A DNA stretch of 64,000 nucleotides from Sphaerotilus hippei (GTDB lineage Bacteria > Pseudomonadota > Gammaproteobacteria > Burkholderiales > Burkholderiaceae_C), in assembly GCF_003201595.1 (NCBI RefSeq), contig NZ_QJJS01000011.1:62001-126000 (forward strand), given 5' to 3'. A program made the translations under genes and the position numbers. Of the stretch, positions 1 through 8,818 are shown piece by piece. Each line of letters opens with the position of its first letter. The first letter of the stretch is position 1. The notes beneath the pieces were generated by a model that saw only the letters and a list, made by a program, of their open reading frames with translations, made no database searches and had not been told where the DNA came from.

Positions 1-1286
1 CGCTGTGGCTGGGCGTGGGGCTGCCGTCGGTGCGGGGCGCTCCGGACCAGACCGCGCTGTCGCTGAGCGCGCTGGGGCACCTGCTGGGCGTGGCCGGCCG
101 CACGGTGCCGGTGGCCGAGCTCGACGCGGCCCTGCGCCGCCTGGTCGACGGCCAGCCGGGCCTGTGCCTGGGCCCGCCGGCCGCACCCACCAGCCAGCGT
201 CTGGTGGCCCGCGGCCAGGCGCCGGTGCTGCAGGCCGCGCCCGGCTACACCACCCGCATCGAGCGCGACTGGACCATCGGCAGCTTCTCGGCGCTGGTGC
301 GTGACCTGGCCAGCGCCGGGCCGGCCGTCACCTGGCCGGCCACCGTCGCCGACCGCGGGTCGGCCTCCGCGCCGGTCGCGCCCGGGCCGTCGGCCCGGGT
401 GCCGACGACGGGCGGCGGGCTCGAGCCCCTGCTGCCGCTCGGCGCGGTGCTCAACGACCCGCTGCGCGAGGAGGCCTGGCGCGAGGAGCAGGCCGCGATC
501 GAGCGCGACGAGCCGGCCGACGAGACGCCGCTGCCCGTGCCCGGGCAGGCCCAGCCCTGGCACCGTTACCCCCGGGGGCCGCTGGCCGGCAATTTCCTGC
601 ACGAGCAGCTCGAGCGGCTGGCTGACGTGGCGGGCTGGGACGCCGTGGGCACGCCCGAATTCCTGCGTGGCCTGCAGCGCCGCTGCGAGCGCCAGGGGGC
701 GGCCTACCGCGCCGAGGACGTGCAGGTCTGGCTGCAGGCGCTGGTCGACACGCCGCTGCCGCCGCTGGGCGCCTCGCTGTCGCAGCTGCGTCACCACCTG
801 GTCGAGATGGAGTTCTGGATGCCCAGCGCGGGCTGGCCGGTGGCCGCGCTCGACCGCCTCTGCCGCGAGGGCCTGCTGCCCGGCCTGCCGAGAGTGGCGG
901 TGCCGGAGCGGCCGCTGCGCGGCCTGATGATGGGTTTTGCCGACCTGGTGTTCGAGCACGGCGGGCGCTACTGGGTGCTCGACTACAAGAGCAACGCGCT
1001 GGGCGCCGACGACAGCGCCTACGGCCGCCCCGCGCTGGAGGCCGCGGTGCTGCAGCACCGCTACGACCTGCAGGCCGCCCTCTACCTGCTGGCGCTGCAC
1101 CGCCTGCTGCGGGCCCGCCTGGGTGAGGGCTATGACCCGGCGACCCACCTGGGCGGCGCGATCTACCTGTTCGCCCGCGGCATCGACGCCCCGGGCCGTG
1201 GCTGCGTGCACCTGCCGGCCGATCCGGCCCTGCTCGACGGGCTGGACCGCCTGCTCGACGGCCACGAGCACCCCGAGGACCTGTGA
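1..1286 (+). CDS. recB: RecB C-terminal part (exodeoxyribonuclease V beta subunit), 5' end outside window
   Basis: RecB is the 3'-5' helicase and nuclease subunit of RecBCD, which processes double-strand breaks for recombination. Only the last ~428 codons are here; the frame is open to the left edge, and the first residues (LWLGVG) match the end of the helicase part of RecB. The nuclease domain is clear near residues 300-330: a GFADLVF block followed by WVLDYKSN, the Asp...Asp-x-Lys metal-binding core of RecB nucleases. A low-complexity Ala/Pro/Gly linker lies around 300-430 nt. The stop overlaps the recD start (TGATG), as in a recBD operon. recC is not visible and may lie upstream. Confidence 0.92.
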   Translation, partial: LWLGVGLPSVRGAPDQTALSLSALGHLLGVAGRTVPVAELDAALRRLVDGQPGLCLGPPAAPTSQRLVARGQAPVLQAAPGYTTRIERDWTIGSFSALVRDLASAGPAVTWPATVADRGSASAPVAPGPSARVPTTGGGLEPLLPLGAVLNDPLREEAWREEQAAIERDEPADETPLPVPGQAQPWHRYPRGPLAGNFLHEQLERLADVAGWDAVGTPEFLRGLQRRCERQGAAYRAEDVQVWLQALVDTPLPPLGASLSQLRHHLVEMEFWMPSAGWPVAALDRLCREGLLPGLPRVAVPERPLRGLMMGFADLVFEHGGRYWVLDYKSNALGADDSAYGRPALEAAVLQHRYDLQAALYLLALHRLLRARLGEGYDPATHLGGAIYLFARGIDAPGRGCVHLPADPALLDGLDRLLDGHEHPEDL

Positions 1287-3604
1287 TGCCCCCCCGTCAG
1301 CCCCCACGCCCCGCCGATCCGCCGCTGCAGGCGTCGCTGTTCGACGCGGTCGTGCCGCGCTCGCCCACCGAGCCCACCGAGCCGCCAGCCGCGACATCCC
1401 GCGAACGCTCCGGTGCGGCCTGGCCGCCGCCGGAGGCCGGACCGGCGTCCGGCGCGCTGCCGCTGGTGTTGCCGCTGCCGTCGGTGCGGGACGCGGCCGG
1501 CCTGCTGGCCGAGCTGTCCCGCTGGGCCGAGGCCGGCTGGCTGCGCCTGCTCGATCTGGCCTTCGCCCGCTTCGTGCACGAGCAGGCGCCGCGCAGCGAG
1601 CCGGTGGTGCTGCTGGCCGCGGCGCTGCTGGCCCAGCTCGAGGGGCGTGGCCACACCTGCCTGAGCCTGGCCGACCTGCTCGACGGGCGCCGCGCCGCGC
1701 TGATCCACTGGCCCGCGGCCGGCATGGGCGCGCTGGAGGCCACGCTGGCGGCGCTCGAGGGGGACGTCGACCGCTGGTCCGCGGCGCTGGCGGCCAGCGC
1801 CGCGGTGGATGTCGATGCACCGGATGGCGTGTCGCCGTCTCCTGCCGCGCTCGGGCAGGCCCCGCTGGTCTGGGTGCCGCGGGGCGCACGCCTGTACCTG
1901 CGCCGCTACTGGCGCGACGAGCAGCGTGTGGCCGCCCAGGTGCTGCAGCGTGTCGGTGCGGCAGCGGCGGCGGGCGAGGGCGAGGGGGCCGACCCGATCG
2001 CGCACGCCACCGCACCGGCCGAGGTGCGCCGCTGGCTCGACCTGCTGTTCCACGCGCCACCACCGGCCGCCCCGGGGGACGAGGCGCTGGAGCCCGACTG
2101 GCAGCGCATCGCCTGCGCGGTGGCCTGGAGCGGGCGCCTCGGGCTGATCACCGGCGGGCCGGGCACCGGCAAGACCTACACCGTGGCGCGGCTGCTGGTG
2201 CTGCTCGAGGCGCTGCACCCCGGGCCCGAGCCGCTGCGCATCGCGCTGGCCGCCCCGACGGGCAAGGCCGCCGCGCGCCTGAAGCAGTCGATCGAGGCGG
2301 CCCTCGGGCCGCTGCAGGCGCAGGTGGGCTCGGCGCTCGACCTGTCGGCGCTGGTCACCCGCATCGGCGCGGCGCGTACGCTGCACGCGCTGCTGGGCGC
2401 CCGTCCCGACACCCGCCGGCTGGCCCGCCATGCCGGCCATCCGCTCGATGTCGACGTGCTGGTGGTCGACGAGGCGTCGATGGTGCACCTGGAGATGATG
2501 GCCGCGCTGCTGGAGGCGCTGCCGTCCCGCGCGCGCCTGGTGCTGCTGGGCGACAAGGACCAGCTCGCTTCGGTCGAGGCCGGGGCCGTGCTGGGGGACC
2601 TGTGCCGCCAGGCCCAGGCCGGGGCCTACGCCGAGGACACGGCCGCGCGGGTGCTGGCCTGGACCGGCCAGGTGCTGCCGCAGCCGATGCGCCTGAAGGC
2701 CGGTCAGCGGCCGTCGCCGCTGGCGCAGCAGACCGTGATGCTGCGCCGCAGCCAGCGTTTTGGCGGCCCGATCGGCCAGCTGGCGCTGGCGGTGAACGCC
2801 GGCGCCAGCGTGCGCGCCTGGCAGGTGCTGCGCGGGCCGGGCGGTTCGCCGTCGCCGGTCGCCTGCTGGCCGGTCGACCGGCCGGTGACCCGGCTGGCGC
2901 TCGAGGGCCGTGACGGTGCCCCCGGCGGCTACCGGACCTACGCCGAGCTGCTGGCCCGCGGGCCGCAGGTGCCGTCCGCGCACGGCCGCGACGATCCGGA
3001 GGTGCTGCACGAGGCCTGGGTCCGGTCGGTGCTGCAGGCCTTCGAGCGTTTCCGGCTGCTCACCGCCGTGCGGGAGGGCGACTGGGGGGTCGGCGGCCTG
3101 AACCGTGCGGTCGAGGCCGCGCTGATCGGCGCGGGCCTGCTGCAGCGCGGGGGCGAGTGGTACGAGGGCCGCCCGGTGATGGTCACGCGCAACGATGCGG
3201 CCCAGGGCGTGTTCAACGGTGACGTCGGCCTGACGCTGCGCGCCTCGCCCCGGGTCAGCGCGGCCGGGGCGGGCACCCGGGCGCTGCGGGTCTATTTCCT
3301 CGACGGCGATCAGCTGCGTTCGGTGCTGGCCAGCCGCCTGAACCAGGTCGAGACCGCCTTCGTGATGACGGTGCACAAGAGCCAGGGCTCGGAGTTCGAG
3401 CACACCGTGCTGGTGCTGCCCCCGCGGGGCGCGCAGGTGCTCACGCGGGAGCTGGTCTACACCGGCATCACCCGGGCCCGCCGCGCCTTCACGCTGGTGG
3501 CGCCCGAGCCGGCACTGTTCGACGCCGCGCTGCAGCGCCGCACCCACCGTGCCAGCGGCCTGCCGGCGCTGCTGGGCACGGACGACCCGGCCACGACGGC
3601 CTGA
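1286..3604 (+). CDS. recD: RecD, exodeoxyribonuclease V alpha subunit
   Basis: RecD is the 5'-3' SF1B helicase of RecBCD. The protein is 772 aa with the ATG at 1286 sharing its A with the recB stop; a GTG one codon earlier (1283) is possible but less likely. Walker A is GGPGTGKT near residue 290, Walker B is VVDEASM near 395, and helicase motif VI lies in the C-terminal TVHKSQGSEFEH block plus TGITRAR. The N-terminal ~100 residues and the segment before Walker A are Ala/Pro-rich and poorly conserved. The length is somewhat above that of Escherichia coli RecD (608 aa), as is usual in high-GC betaproteobacteria. No terminator-like hairpin with a T-run is seen in the 38 bp before the converging MFS gene. 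Confidence 0.95.
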   Translation: MPPRQPPRPADPPLQASLFDAVVPRSPTEPTEPPAATSRERSGAAWPPPEAGPASGALPLVLPLPSVRDAAGLLAELSRWAEAGWLRLLDLAFARFVHEQAPRSEPVVLLAAALLAQLEGRGHTCLSLADLLDGRRAALIHWPAAGMGALEATLAALEGDVDRWSAALAASAAVDVDAPDGVSPSPAALGQAPLVWVPRGARLYLRRYWRDEQRVAAQVLQRVGAAAAAGEGEGADPIAHATAPAEVRRWLDLLFHAPPPAAPGDEALEPDWQRIACAVAWSGRLGLITGGPGTGKTYTVARLLVLLEALHPGPEPLRIALAAPTGKAAARLKQSIEAALGPLQAQVGSALDLSALVTRIGAARTLHALLGARPDTRRLARHAGHPLDVDVLVVDEASMVHLEMMAALLEALPSRARLVLLGDKDQLASVEAGAVLGDLCRQAQAGAYAEDTAARVLAWTGQVLPQPMRLKAGQRPSPLAQQTVMLRRSQRFGGPIGQLALAVNAGASVRAWQVLRGPGGSPSPVACWPVDRPVTRLALEGRDGAPGGYRTYAELLARGPQVPSAHGRDDPEVLHEAWVRSVLQAFERFRLLTAVREGDWGVGGLNRAVEAALIGAGLLQRGGEWYEGRPVMVTRNDAAQGVFNGDVGLTLRASPRVSAAGAGTRALRVYFLDGDQLRSVLASRLNQVETAFVMTVHKSQGSEFEHTVLVLPPRGAQVLTRELVYTGITRARRAFTLVAPEPALFDAALQRRTHRASGLPALLGTDDPATTA

Positions 3605-3641
3605 ACCGGGGGCCGGTCGTCCGGGCGTGTCGACCTGCGGC

Positions 3642-4913
3642 TCAGGCCCTGGTCGCGCCGCGGGCGGCGTGGATGCGCCCGCCCACCAGCGCGGCCGAGC
3701 CGATGCCCAGCAGCAGCGCCAGCGCCGAGCCGTGGAAGATGCCCGCGTCCAGCCCGCGGTCGAGCATCATGCCGAACACCGGTGCGGCCAGCGCGAAGCC
3801 GGTGTCCAGGCCGGAGTAGACCGTGCCGTAGACCCGCCCCGTCGAGCCCGGAGGGGCGGCGCGCTTGATCAGCATGTCCCGCGACGGCCCCGCCAGGCCG
3901 GTGCCGAAGCCCGCCAGGGCCGCCGAGCCGGCGGCCAGCAGCGGCGGCAGCCAGCCGGTGCCGGTCAGCACCAGCAGCACCGCCGCCAGCGCCATCGCCA
4001 TCGCGATGATGCGCTCGAGCCGCTGCACCCGGGCGACCAGGAAGCCGCCGGCCACCATGCCCACCGCGCCGCAGAGCATGTAGCCGGTGACGACGAAGGC
4101 GGTGGTCGACGCCGGCAGGCCGTAGAGGTGGCCCAGCGCCGGGCTGGCGAAACTCTGGATCGCGCTCAGCGCCGCCGTGGTCCAGAAGAAGAACGAGAAG
4201 CACAGCCAGACCGAAGGCAGCTTCAGGAAGGCCATCGGGTGCTCGTCCTGGCCACCGCCCGCCCGGCCACCGGCCGGGGCCCGGCCGTGGTGGTCATCGA
4301 TCGCGTCGGACTGCCACACCAGCACGGCCAGCACCACCAGGCCCACCAGCGCCGTGCCGGCGTAGGCCAGGCGCCAGTCGTCGAGCGCGCTGACGCCGAT
4401 CAGGAAGACCGGCGCGAGCGCCCAGCCCAGGTTGCCGCTGATGCCGTGCACCGAGAACGCATGGCCCAGCCGTCCGGGGCTGACCCGCTTGTTCAGGATG
4501 GTGAAGTCGGCCGGGTGGAAGGGCGCGTTGCCCAGGCCGGCGAGCGCGGCGGCCAGCATCAGCCCGCCGTAACCCCGGGCCAGCGCGGCGGCCACCGACG
4601 CGGCCACGAAGCTCACCAGCGCCGCATACAGCACCGGCCGTGCGCCGATGCGGTCGACGATGAAGCCCGACAGCGCCTGGCCGATGCCCGAGATGATGAA
4701 GAACACCGTCACCAGCAGGCCCAGCTCCGAATAGCTCAGCCCGAAGTCGCGGATGAAGGCCGGGAACAGCGGTGGCAGCAGCAGGTGGTGGAAATGCGAG
4801 GTGCCGTGCGCCAGTCCGACGAGCGCGATGGTCTTGTAGTCGCGCCGGGCGGCGGCCCGGGCGTCGTCGACCTGCCGCAGGTCGGTCGCGCTGGAAAGAG
4901 GGGATGCACTCAT
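3642..4913 (-). CDS. MFS transporter (Fsr/fosmidomycin-resistance-like)
   Basis: A 423-aa, 12-helix major facilitator. The start ATG is at 4913. Hydrophobic segments alternate through the whole chain, with a basic and Gly/Pro-rich central loop near residues 210-235 (GRAPAG, GGGQ). The loop after helix 2 carries the MFS signature in the form DRIGARP. The opening stretch (GLAHGTSHFHHLLLPPLFP) and the LGNAPFHPAD motif resemble Fsr-type exporters, but the substrate cannot be told from the sequence. It is divergent from an AraC-type regulator gene starting 53 bp away, so that regulator likely controls it. It converges on recD. Confidence 0.85.
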   Translation of the reverse strand: MSASPLSSATDLRQVDDARAAARRDYKTIALVGLAHGTSHFHHLLLPPLFPAFIRDFGLSYSELGLLVTVFFIISGIGQALSGFIVDRIGARPVLYAALVSFVAASVAAALARGYGGLMLAAALAGLGNAPFHPADFTILNKRVSPGRLGHAFSVHGISGNLGWALAPVFLIGVSALDDWRLAYAGTALVGLVVLAVLVWQSDAIDDHHGRAPAGGRAGGGQDEHPMAFLKLPSVWLCFSFFFWTTAALSAIQSFASPALGHLYGLPASTTAFVVTGYMLCGAVGMVAGGFLVARVQRLERIIAMAMALAAVLLVLTGTGWLPPLLAAGSAALAGFGTGLAGPSRDMLIKRAAPPGSTGRVYGTVYSGLDTGFALAAPVFGMMLDRGLDAGIFHGSALALLLGIGSAALVGGRIHAARGATRA

Positions 4914-4965
4914 GATGACCGGACTGTAGGCGCATGGCTTTCGACCGGGTTACGATAGAAAGACG

Positions 4966-5877
4966 ATGTCTGTCGAGAATCAGCCAATCCGTCGACCCCG
5001 TGGCCGCACGGCCGCGGGCGAGCCGACCTATGTGCAGCCGCTCGATCCGCTGCGTTTCGCGCCCACGTCCGCCCGCCCGGTGCGTGCCAAGGCCCGCCGG
5101 CTGGCCGCCGACACCCGGGTCGATCCGCATGCCCACGCCTGGGCGCAGCTGTCGTATTCCGCCGCCGGGGTCACCCGGGTGACGGCCGGCACCAGCACCT
5201 ACATCGTGCCGCCGTCCCGGGCGGTCTGGATCCCGGCCGGGGTCGAGCATGCGGTCACGGTCGTCCAGGCCGCCGACCTGCGCACGCTCTATTTCCACCA
5301 GGCGCCCGAGCCGGTCGAGGCGCGGGCGGGCGGCCCGGGGCCTTGGGACCGCTGCCGCGTGGTCGAGGTGTCGAGCCTGCTGCGCGAGCTGGTGCAGCAG
5401 CTGGTCGTGCTGGAGACCGATGCGCCCGGGCTGGAGGGCGGGCCGCCGGCGCCGTCCGGACCGGCCCGGACGGCGCGGGAGCATTGCCTCGCGACGCTCG
5501 CCGTGGACGAGCTGCGGCAGGCCCGTTGCCTGCCGCTGGGGGTGGCGCTGCCGCAGGACCGGCGCCTGCGCGGGCTGTGCGAGGCGGTGCTCGACGATCC
5601 GGTGCGCCACGCCACGCTGGAGGGCTGGGCCGCCGAGGCCGGTGCCAGCGCCCGCACCATCGCCCGCCTGTTCCGCCACGAGCTGGGCGCCAGCTTCGTG
5701 CAGTGGCGCCAGCAGGTGCTGCTGGCCAGGGCGCTGTCGCTGGCCGCCCGCGGGCGGCCGATGAGCCACATCGCCGCCGAGCTGGGTTATGCCAGCCCGA
5801 GCGCCTTCAGTGCCATGGTGACCCGCACCGTGGGCATGTCGCCCAGCCGCTTCTTCGGGCTGGAGCGGCTCGGCTGA
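4966..5877 (+). CDS. AraC-family transcriptional regulator with N-terminal cupin
   Basis: A 303-aa regulator. The N-terminal half has a cupin sensor fold: DPHAHAWAQLSYS supplies the HxH-type metal/ligand motif, followed by VPPSRAVWIPAGVEH. The C-terminal ~100 residues form the double helix-turn-helix AraC domain: TLEGWAAEAGASARTIARLF, then MSHIAAELGYASPSAFSAMV and the terminal GMSPSRFF signature. This cupin-AraC layout is typical of regulators that sit beside and control an exporter gene, here the divergent MFS gene 53 bp away. The ligand is unknown. ATG at 4966; no strong Shine-Dalgarno sequence is visible in the upstream ATAGAAAGACG. Confidence 0.9.
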   Translation: MSVENQPIRRPRGRTAAGEPTYVQPLDPLRFAPTSARPVRAKARRLAADTRVDPHAHAWAQLSYSAAGVTRVTAGTSTYIVPPSRAVWIPAGVEHAVTVVQAADLRTLYFHQAPEPVEARAGGPGPWDRCRVVEVSSLLRELVQQLVVLETDAPGLEGGPPAPSGPARTAREHCLATLAVDELRQARCLPLGVALPQDRRLRGLCEAVLDDPVRHATLEGWAAEAGASARTIARLFRHELGASFVQWRQQVLLARALSLAARGRPMSHIAAELGYASPSAFSAMVTRTVGMSPSRFFGLERLG

Positions 5878-6018
5878 GTGGCCGCGGGCCTTGCGGCGGG
5901 CCGCCTGCAACAAATTGTCGATCCGCTGTCATCCGATCCGGCGCCCGCGTCGTTAGAGACGCACAGCCCCCGTCGCCATCGACGGGACAGCATCAAGAAT
6001 CGATCCCACCTCATCCTC

Positions 6019-6180
6019 ATGAAGTACTTCCTGCGCTCCGAGCAGCACCCCCCCCGCCGCCTGCCGCTGAAAGAGCGGCCGACCGAAAAGGGGCAGAAGC
6101 ACGAGTCCTTCGACTACGGCCGCATCGGCTGTGGTCAGCGCAGCGTGGCCCTGGCCCTGCGCATGGACCGCAAGCGCTGA
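6019..6180 (+). CDS. Possible small basic protein (53 aa)
   Basis: I do not recognise this ORF. It is the only plausible gene in the 395-bp gap 5878-6272. It would encode 53 residues, strongly basic (many Lys/Arg) and starting MKYFLRSEQ, with no membrane segment and one cysteine. Its codon use is like the neighbours', with G/C in most third positions. No good Shine-Dalgarno sequence precedes the ATG (CACCTCATCCTC). The rest of the gap shows no other structure I can support apart from GC-rich short repeats just after the AraC stop. Confidence 0.3.
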   Translation: MKYFLRSEQHPPRRLPLKERPTEKGQKHESFDYGRIGCGQRSVALALRMDRKR

Positions 6181-6272
6181 ACCGCGTCGCGGCCCTCATG
6201 CCGCGCTCAGGCGGTGGGGGCATCCGGATGGCATTACGCTTCAGGTCCGAATCCGCAACCTGAGGAATCCGA

Positions 6273-6995
6273 GTGAGCCTGTCCTGCGAACTGGTCATCG
6301 AGGCCGTCGAGCCGACCACCCTGCCCGTGGTCGGCACCCATCAGCGTTTTCCGGTGCGCCGCATCTGGTGCGTCGGTCGCAACTACGCGGCCCACGCCCG
6401 CGAGATGGGGTCCGATCCGACCCGCGAGCCGCCGTTCTTCTTCGCCAAGCCCACCGATGCGGTGCTGCCGGTCGAGGCGGGCAGCGTCGGCGAGATGAGC
6501 TATCCGCCGCAGACCGCCAACCTGCACCATGAGGTCGAGCTGGTGGCGGCCATCGGCAAGGCCGGCGCCGACATCGCCGTCGAGCAGGCGCTCGAGCATG
6601 TCTGGGGCTACGGCATCGGCCTGGACATGACCCGCCGCGACCTGCAGTTCGCGCTGCGCGACAAGGGCCGGCCCTGGGAGCTGGGCAAGGCCTTCGACCA
6701 GTCCGCCCCGATCGGTCCGATCCATCCGGTCAGCGCCATCGGCCATCCGGCCCGGGCCTCGATCTGGATCGACGTCGACGGCCAGCGCCGCCAGCACAGC
6801 GACATCGACCAGATGACCTGGAGCGTGGCCGAAGTGATCGCCCACCTGTCGCGCTACGTGGCCCTGCAGCCCGGCGACCTGATCATGACCGGCACGCCCG
6901 AAGGCGTGGCCGCCGTCGTGCCGGGCCAGACCCTGAGCGCCGGCATCGACGGCCTGGGCACGCTGCAGGTGCACATCGCCGAGCGCGGCGCCTGA
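6273..6995 (+). CDS. Fumarylacetoacetate hydrolase (FAH) family protein
   Basis: A 240-aa protein of the FAH superfamily, which includes acylpyruvate hydrolases, oxaloacetate decarboxylases and hydratases of aromatic catabolism. Visible family features are IWCVGRNYAAHAREMG, FFFAKPTDAV, the metal-binding HHEVELVAAIG, GYGIGLDMTRRD, and the C-terminal LQPGDLIMTGTPEGV. The full family length is present. The start is GTG at 6273, supported by GAGGAA 8 nt upstream. It stands alone between a gap and converging minus-strand genes, so context does not identify the substrate; acylpyruvase-like activity is a reasonable guess. Confidence 0.9.
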   Translation: MSLSCELVIEAVEPTTLPVVGTHQRFPVRRIWCVGRNYAAHAREMGSDPTREPPFFFAKPTDAVLPVEAGSVGEMSYPPQTANLHHEVELVAAIGKAGADIAVEQALEHVWGYGIGLDMTRRDLQFALRDKGRPWELGKAFDQSAPIGPIHPVSAIGHPARASIWIDVDGQRRQHSDIDQMTWSVAEVIAHLSRYVALQPGDLIMTGTPEGVAAVVPGQTLSAGIDGLGTLQVHIAERGA

Positions 6996-7006
6996 AGCCC
7001 GCGGCC

Positions 7007-7942
7007 TCAGCCGCCGGGTCGCTGCCGCAGCCACGCCAGGCGAGCGGCCAGTCGCTCGCGGCGACCCGCCAGGTCCGGCCCCAGCCACCAGGTCCATGCG
7101 ACCACGAAGAGGGCCCGCAGCTCGATGCAGTCGTCCAGCAGGTCCTCGTCCACGGGCCGGCCCACCTCGCGCCAGGCGCCCAGCGCGGCCTCGGCCCAGT
7201 CCACGTCCGAGCCCAGCACCCGGGCCGCGCCGACCAGGCCGGCCAAGTCCCATTCCAGCGGCGCCCTGCAGGCATCCTCCCAGTCGAGCCAGACGGGGCT
7301 GCCGTCGGCCAGGCGGCGCACATTGTTCAGGTGCGCGTCACCGTGCAGCCACTGCACGGGTGCCGGGTGGTGGCGCACCCGCCGGTCCAGCACGGCCAGC
7401 CGGCGCGCGACCCAGCCGGCATCGTCGCCGGCGCGGGCCTGGATCACCGGGTGAGCCAGCAGCCGGGCGGTTTCGTCCAGGGGTGACCACGGGGGTGTCG
7501 GCTCGCCGAGCCCGTCGTGCGGCAGGTCGTGCAGCACCGCGTGGCAGCGTGCCAATGCCCGGCCGGCCGCGCACGGGTCGGGTGCGGTGTCGTGCAGGGC
7601 CAGTCGTTGCCAGAGCGTCAGGCGCCAGCCGTCCTGCACATGCGGCCCGGCAAGATCCCCGGGCGCGGGCGTGGCCACGGCGGCACCGGCCCGCGACAGC
7701 GCCCGTGCCAGCGTGACTTCGCGGCGGGCCCATGCGGCCTGCGCGCGCGGCCCGGCGGTGCCGGTCGCCACGCGGGCCACCCAGGGGCCGGGGTCCAGCC
7801 ACAGGGCCAGGTTGGAATGGCGGCCGATCACCACCGGCTGCACGCGGCCCAGCCCCAGGTGCGAGGCCAGGCGCTGGCAGGCCTGGATGACGGCTTCCTG
7901 CGTGGCCGCTTCCGCGTGATCCGTCCGGGTCGGCGTGCTCAT
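7007..7942 (-). CDS. Phosphotransferase, APH/choline-kinase-like fold
   Basis: A 311-aa protein with the aminoglycoside phosphotransferase/small-molecule kinase fold. The catalytic loop WLHGDAHLNNV (Brenner HGDxxxxN) lies near residue 198, and the metal-binding VWLDWEDAC (DWE) follows about 20 residues later. An N-terminal ATP-lobe segment (VVIGRHSNLALWLDPGPWVARVAT) is visible. Many such proteins phosphorylate sugars, choline or amino-acid derivatives rather than drugs, so a resistance role should not be assumed. Its ATG overlaps the stop of the upstream aspartic protease gene by 4 nt (ATGA), indicating co-translation. Confidence 0.85.
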   Translation of the reverse strand: MSTPTRTDHAEAATQEAVIQACQRLASHLGLGRVQPVVIGRHSNLALWLDPGPWVARVATGTAGPRAQAAWARREVTLARALSRAGAAVATPAPGDLAGPHVQDGWRLTLWQRLALHDTAPDPCAAGRALARCHAVLHDLPHDGLGEPTPPWSPLDETARLLAHPVIQARAGDDAGWVARRLAVLDRRVRHHPAPVQWLHGDAHLNNVRRLADGSPVWLDWEDACRAPLEWDLAGLVGAARVLGSDVDWAEAALGAWREVGRPVDEDLLDDCIELRALFVVAWTWWLGPDLAGRRERLAARLAWLRQRPGG

Positions 7943-8430
7943 CGGGGCTGGATCTGCAGGCGGGAGCCGTCCTGCACCAGGCGCAGGCGCGACAGCACGT
8001 CCATGCCGAGCAGCGGCTGATCCCCCAGCCCCTGCAGCACGACCACCTCCAGCCGGTCGATGCGCAGGCCGCCGGTCAGCGCGAGGTCCACGCGGCTGAG
8101 GTGGCCCCGTGCCTCGCCATTGGCCGTGGCGGTGCGCAGGACCTGGCCTTCGGGCAGGCCGAGCCGCCGCGCGTGGGCGGCGCTCAGTGCGCTGCGGGTG
8201 GCCCCGGTGTCGATGAGGAACTCCACCTCCAGTCGGCCGTCGGGCCCCTGCAGCACGGCCGGCCAGTGGAAATGGCCGTCCGACGAGCGGCGCAGCGTCA
8301 GCGTGCCGTCCAGGGCGTGGAACTCGGGCTGCGTGCGTCGGTGCTCGACGGCCTGCACGCCCAGGAACACCAGCGTGCCCAGCAGCAGCCAGACGGTGAC
8401 GATCTTCAGGGCGCGGGGAAAGTCCTGCAT
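7939..8430 (-). CDS. Membrane-anchored retropepsin-like aspartic protease (clan AA)
   Basis: A 163-aa protein from the ATG at 8430. Residues ~10-28 form one hydrophobic helix (IVTVWLLLGTLVFLGV), giving an N-terminal anchor with the rest in the periplasm. The single catalytic motif FLIDTGATRSALS is the Asp-Thr-Gly of retropepsin-like proteases, and LLGMDVLSRL near the C terminus is the second family signature. One Asp-Thr-Gly per chain means it would act as a dimer. An earlier in-frame start (8643) would add a Pro/Arg-rich tail ahead of the helix and is unlikely. It is translationally coupled to the phosphotransferase gene. The substrate is unknown. Confidence 0.85.
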   Translation of the reverse strand: MQDFPRALKIVTVWLLLGTLVFLGVQAVEHRRTQPEFHALDGTLTLRRSSDGHFHWPAVLQGPDGRLEVEFLIDTGATRSALSAAHARRLGLPEGQVLRTATANGEARGHLSRVDLALTGGLRIDRLEVVVLQGLGDQPLLGMDVLSRLRLVQDGSRLQIQPR

Positions 8431-8634
8431 GGCGCTCAGCGTCGTGCGCCGTGGTGCATCACGGGGGCAGGGCAGCGGGTGAGGAGGTCGTGGGTCATGC
8501 CCCGCATTCTGGCCGCGGAGCGGGAGCCCGCGCCGACGCGGGGCCTCGAGGCCTCGAGACCGCCACCCCCGACCCGGGTGTGATGCTGTCCGCACTACAC
8601 CCTGTGCGCGTGGTTGTCCAGGTGCCGCGTCCGG

Positions 8635-8651
8635 TGTGACCATGTGTCACA
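8635..8651. promoter_or_regulatory. Palindrome TGTGA-N7-TCACA
   Basis: TGTGAC, five bases, then GTCACA: 6-bp arms in a relatively AT-rich stretch ahead of two tiny ORFs. It resembles CRP/FNR-family operators but has 7 rather than 6 central bases between TGTGA and TCACA, so the match is imperfect. Confidence 0.35.
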
Positions 8652-8710
8652 TCGCTGCTGGCGGTGAAATCACACGAATCGACCGAAATCGACTGAAAGG
8701 AACCCAGGCC

Positions 8711-8818
8711 ATGGCCAACCGCCACCTCGTTTCCGGGGGCTTGCCACACGAACCGAGCCCGATCTGCAACCCGGAGCCGCGCCAGGCTCTGCCGGGAGCC
8801 TCGCATGGGCGCGACTGA
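8711..8818 (+). CDS. Possible 35-aa leader-like ORF
   Basis: A 35-codon ORF from the ATG at 8711 with a good Shine-Dalgarno sequence (AAAGGA, 9 nt upstream). It overlaps the next ORF (start 8805) by 14 nt. The product is Pro-, Gly- and His-rich and matches nothing I recognise. It could be a real micro-protein or a leader that couples translation to the next gene. The preceding 280 bp (8431-8710) hold no other gene I can support, only the palindrome at 8635-8651. Confidence 0.33.
   Translation: MANRHLVSGGLPHEPSPICNPEPRQALPGASHGRD

Noticed and set aside
1163-3547. Long minus-strand ORF opposite recD
   Set aside because: Its translation is Arg/Gln/His-rich with no domain; recD on the other strand has clear helicase motifs.
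4294-5913. Long minus-strand ORF across the AraC gene
   Set aside because: Shadow frame of the AraC and MFS genes, with no recognisable domain and implausible composition.
7007-7942. Aminoglycoside-resistance gene
   Set aside because: The fold is kinase-like, but many such proteins act on other small molecules; nothing specifies drug resistance.
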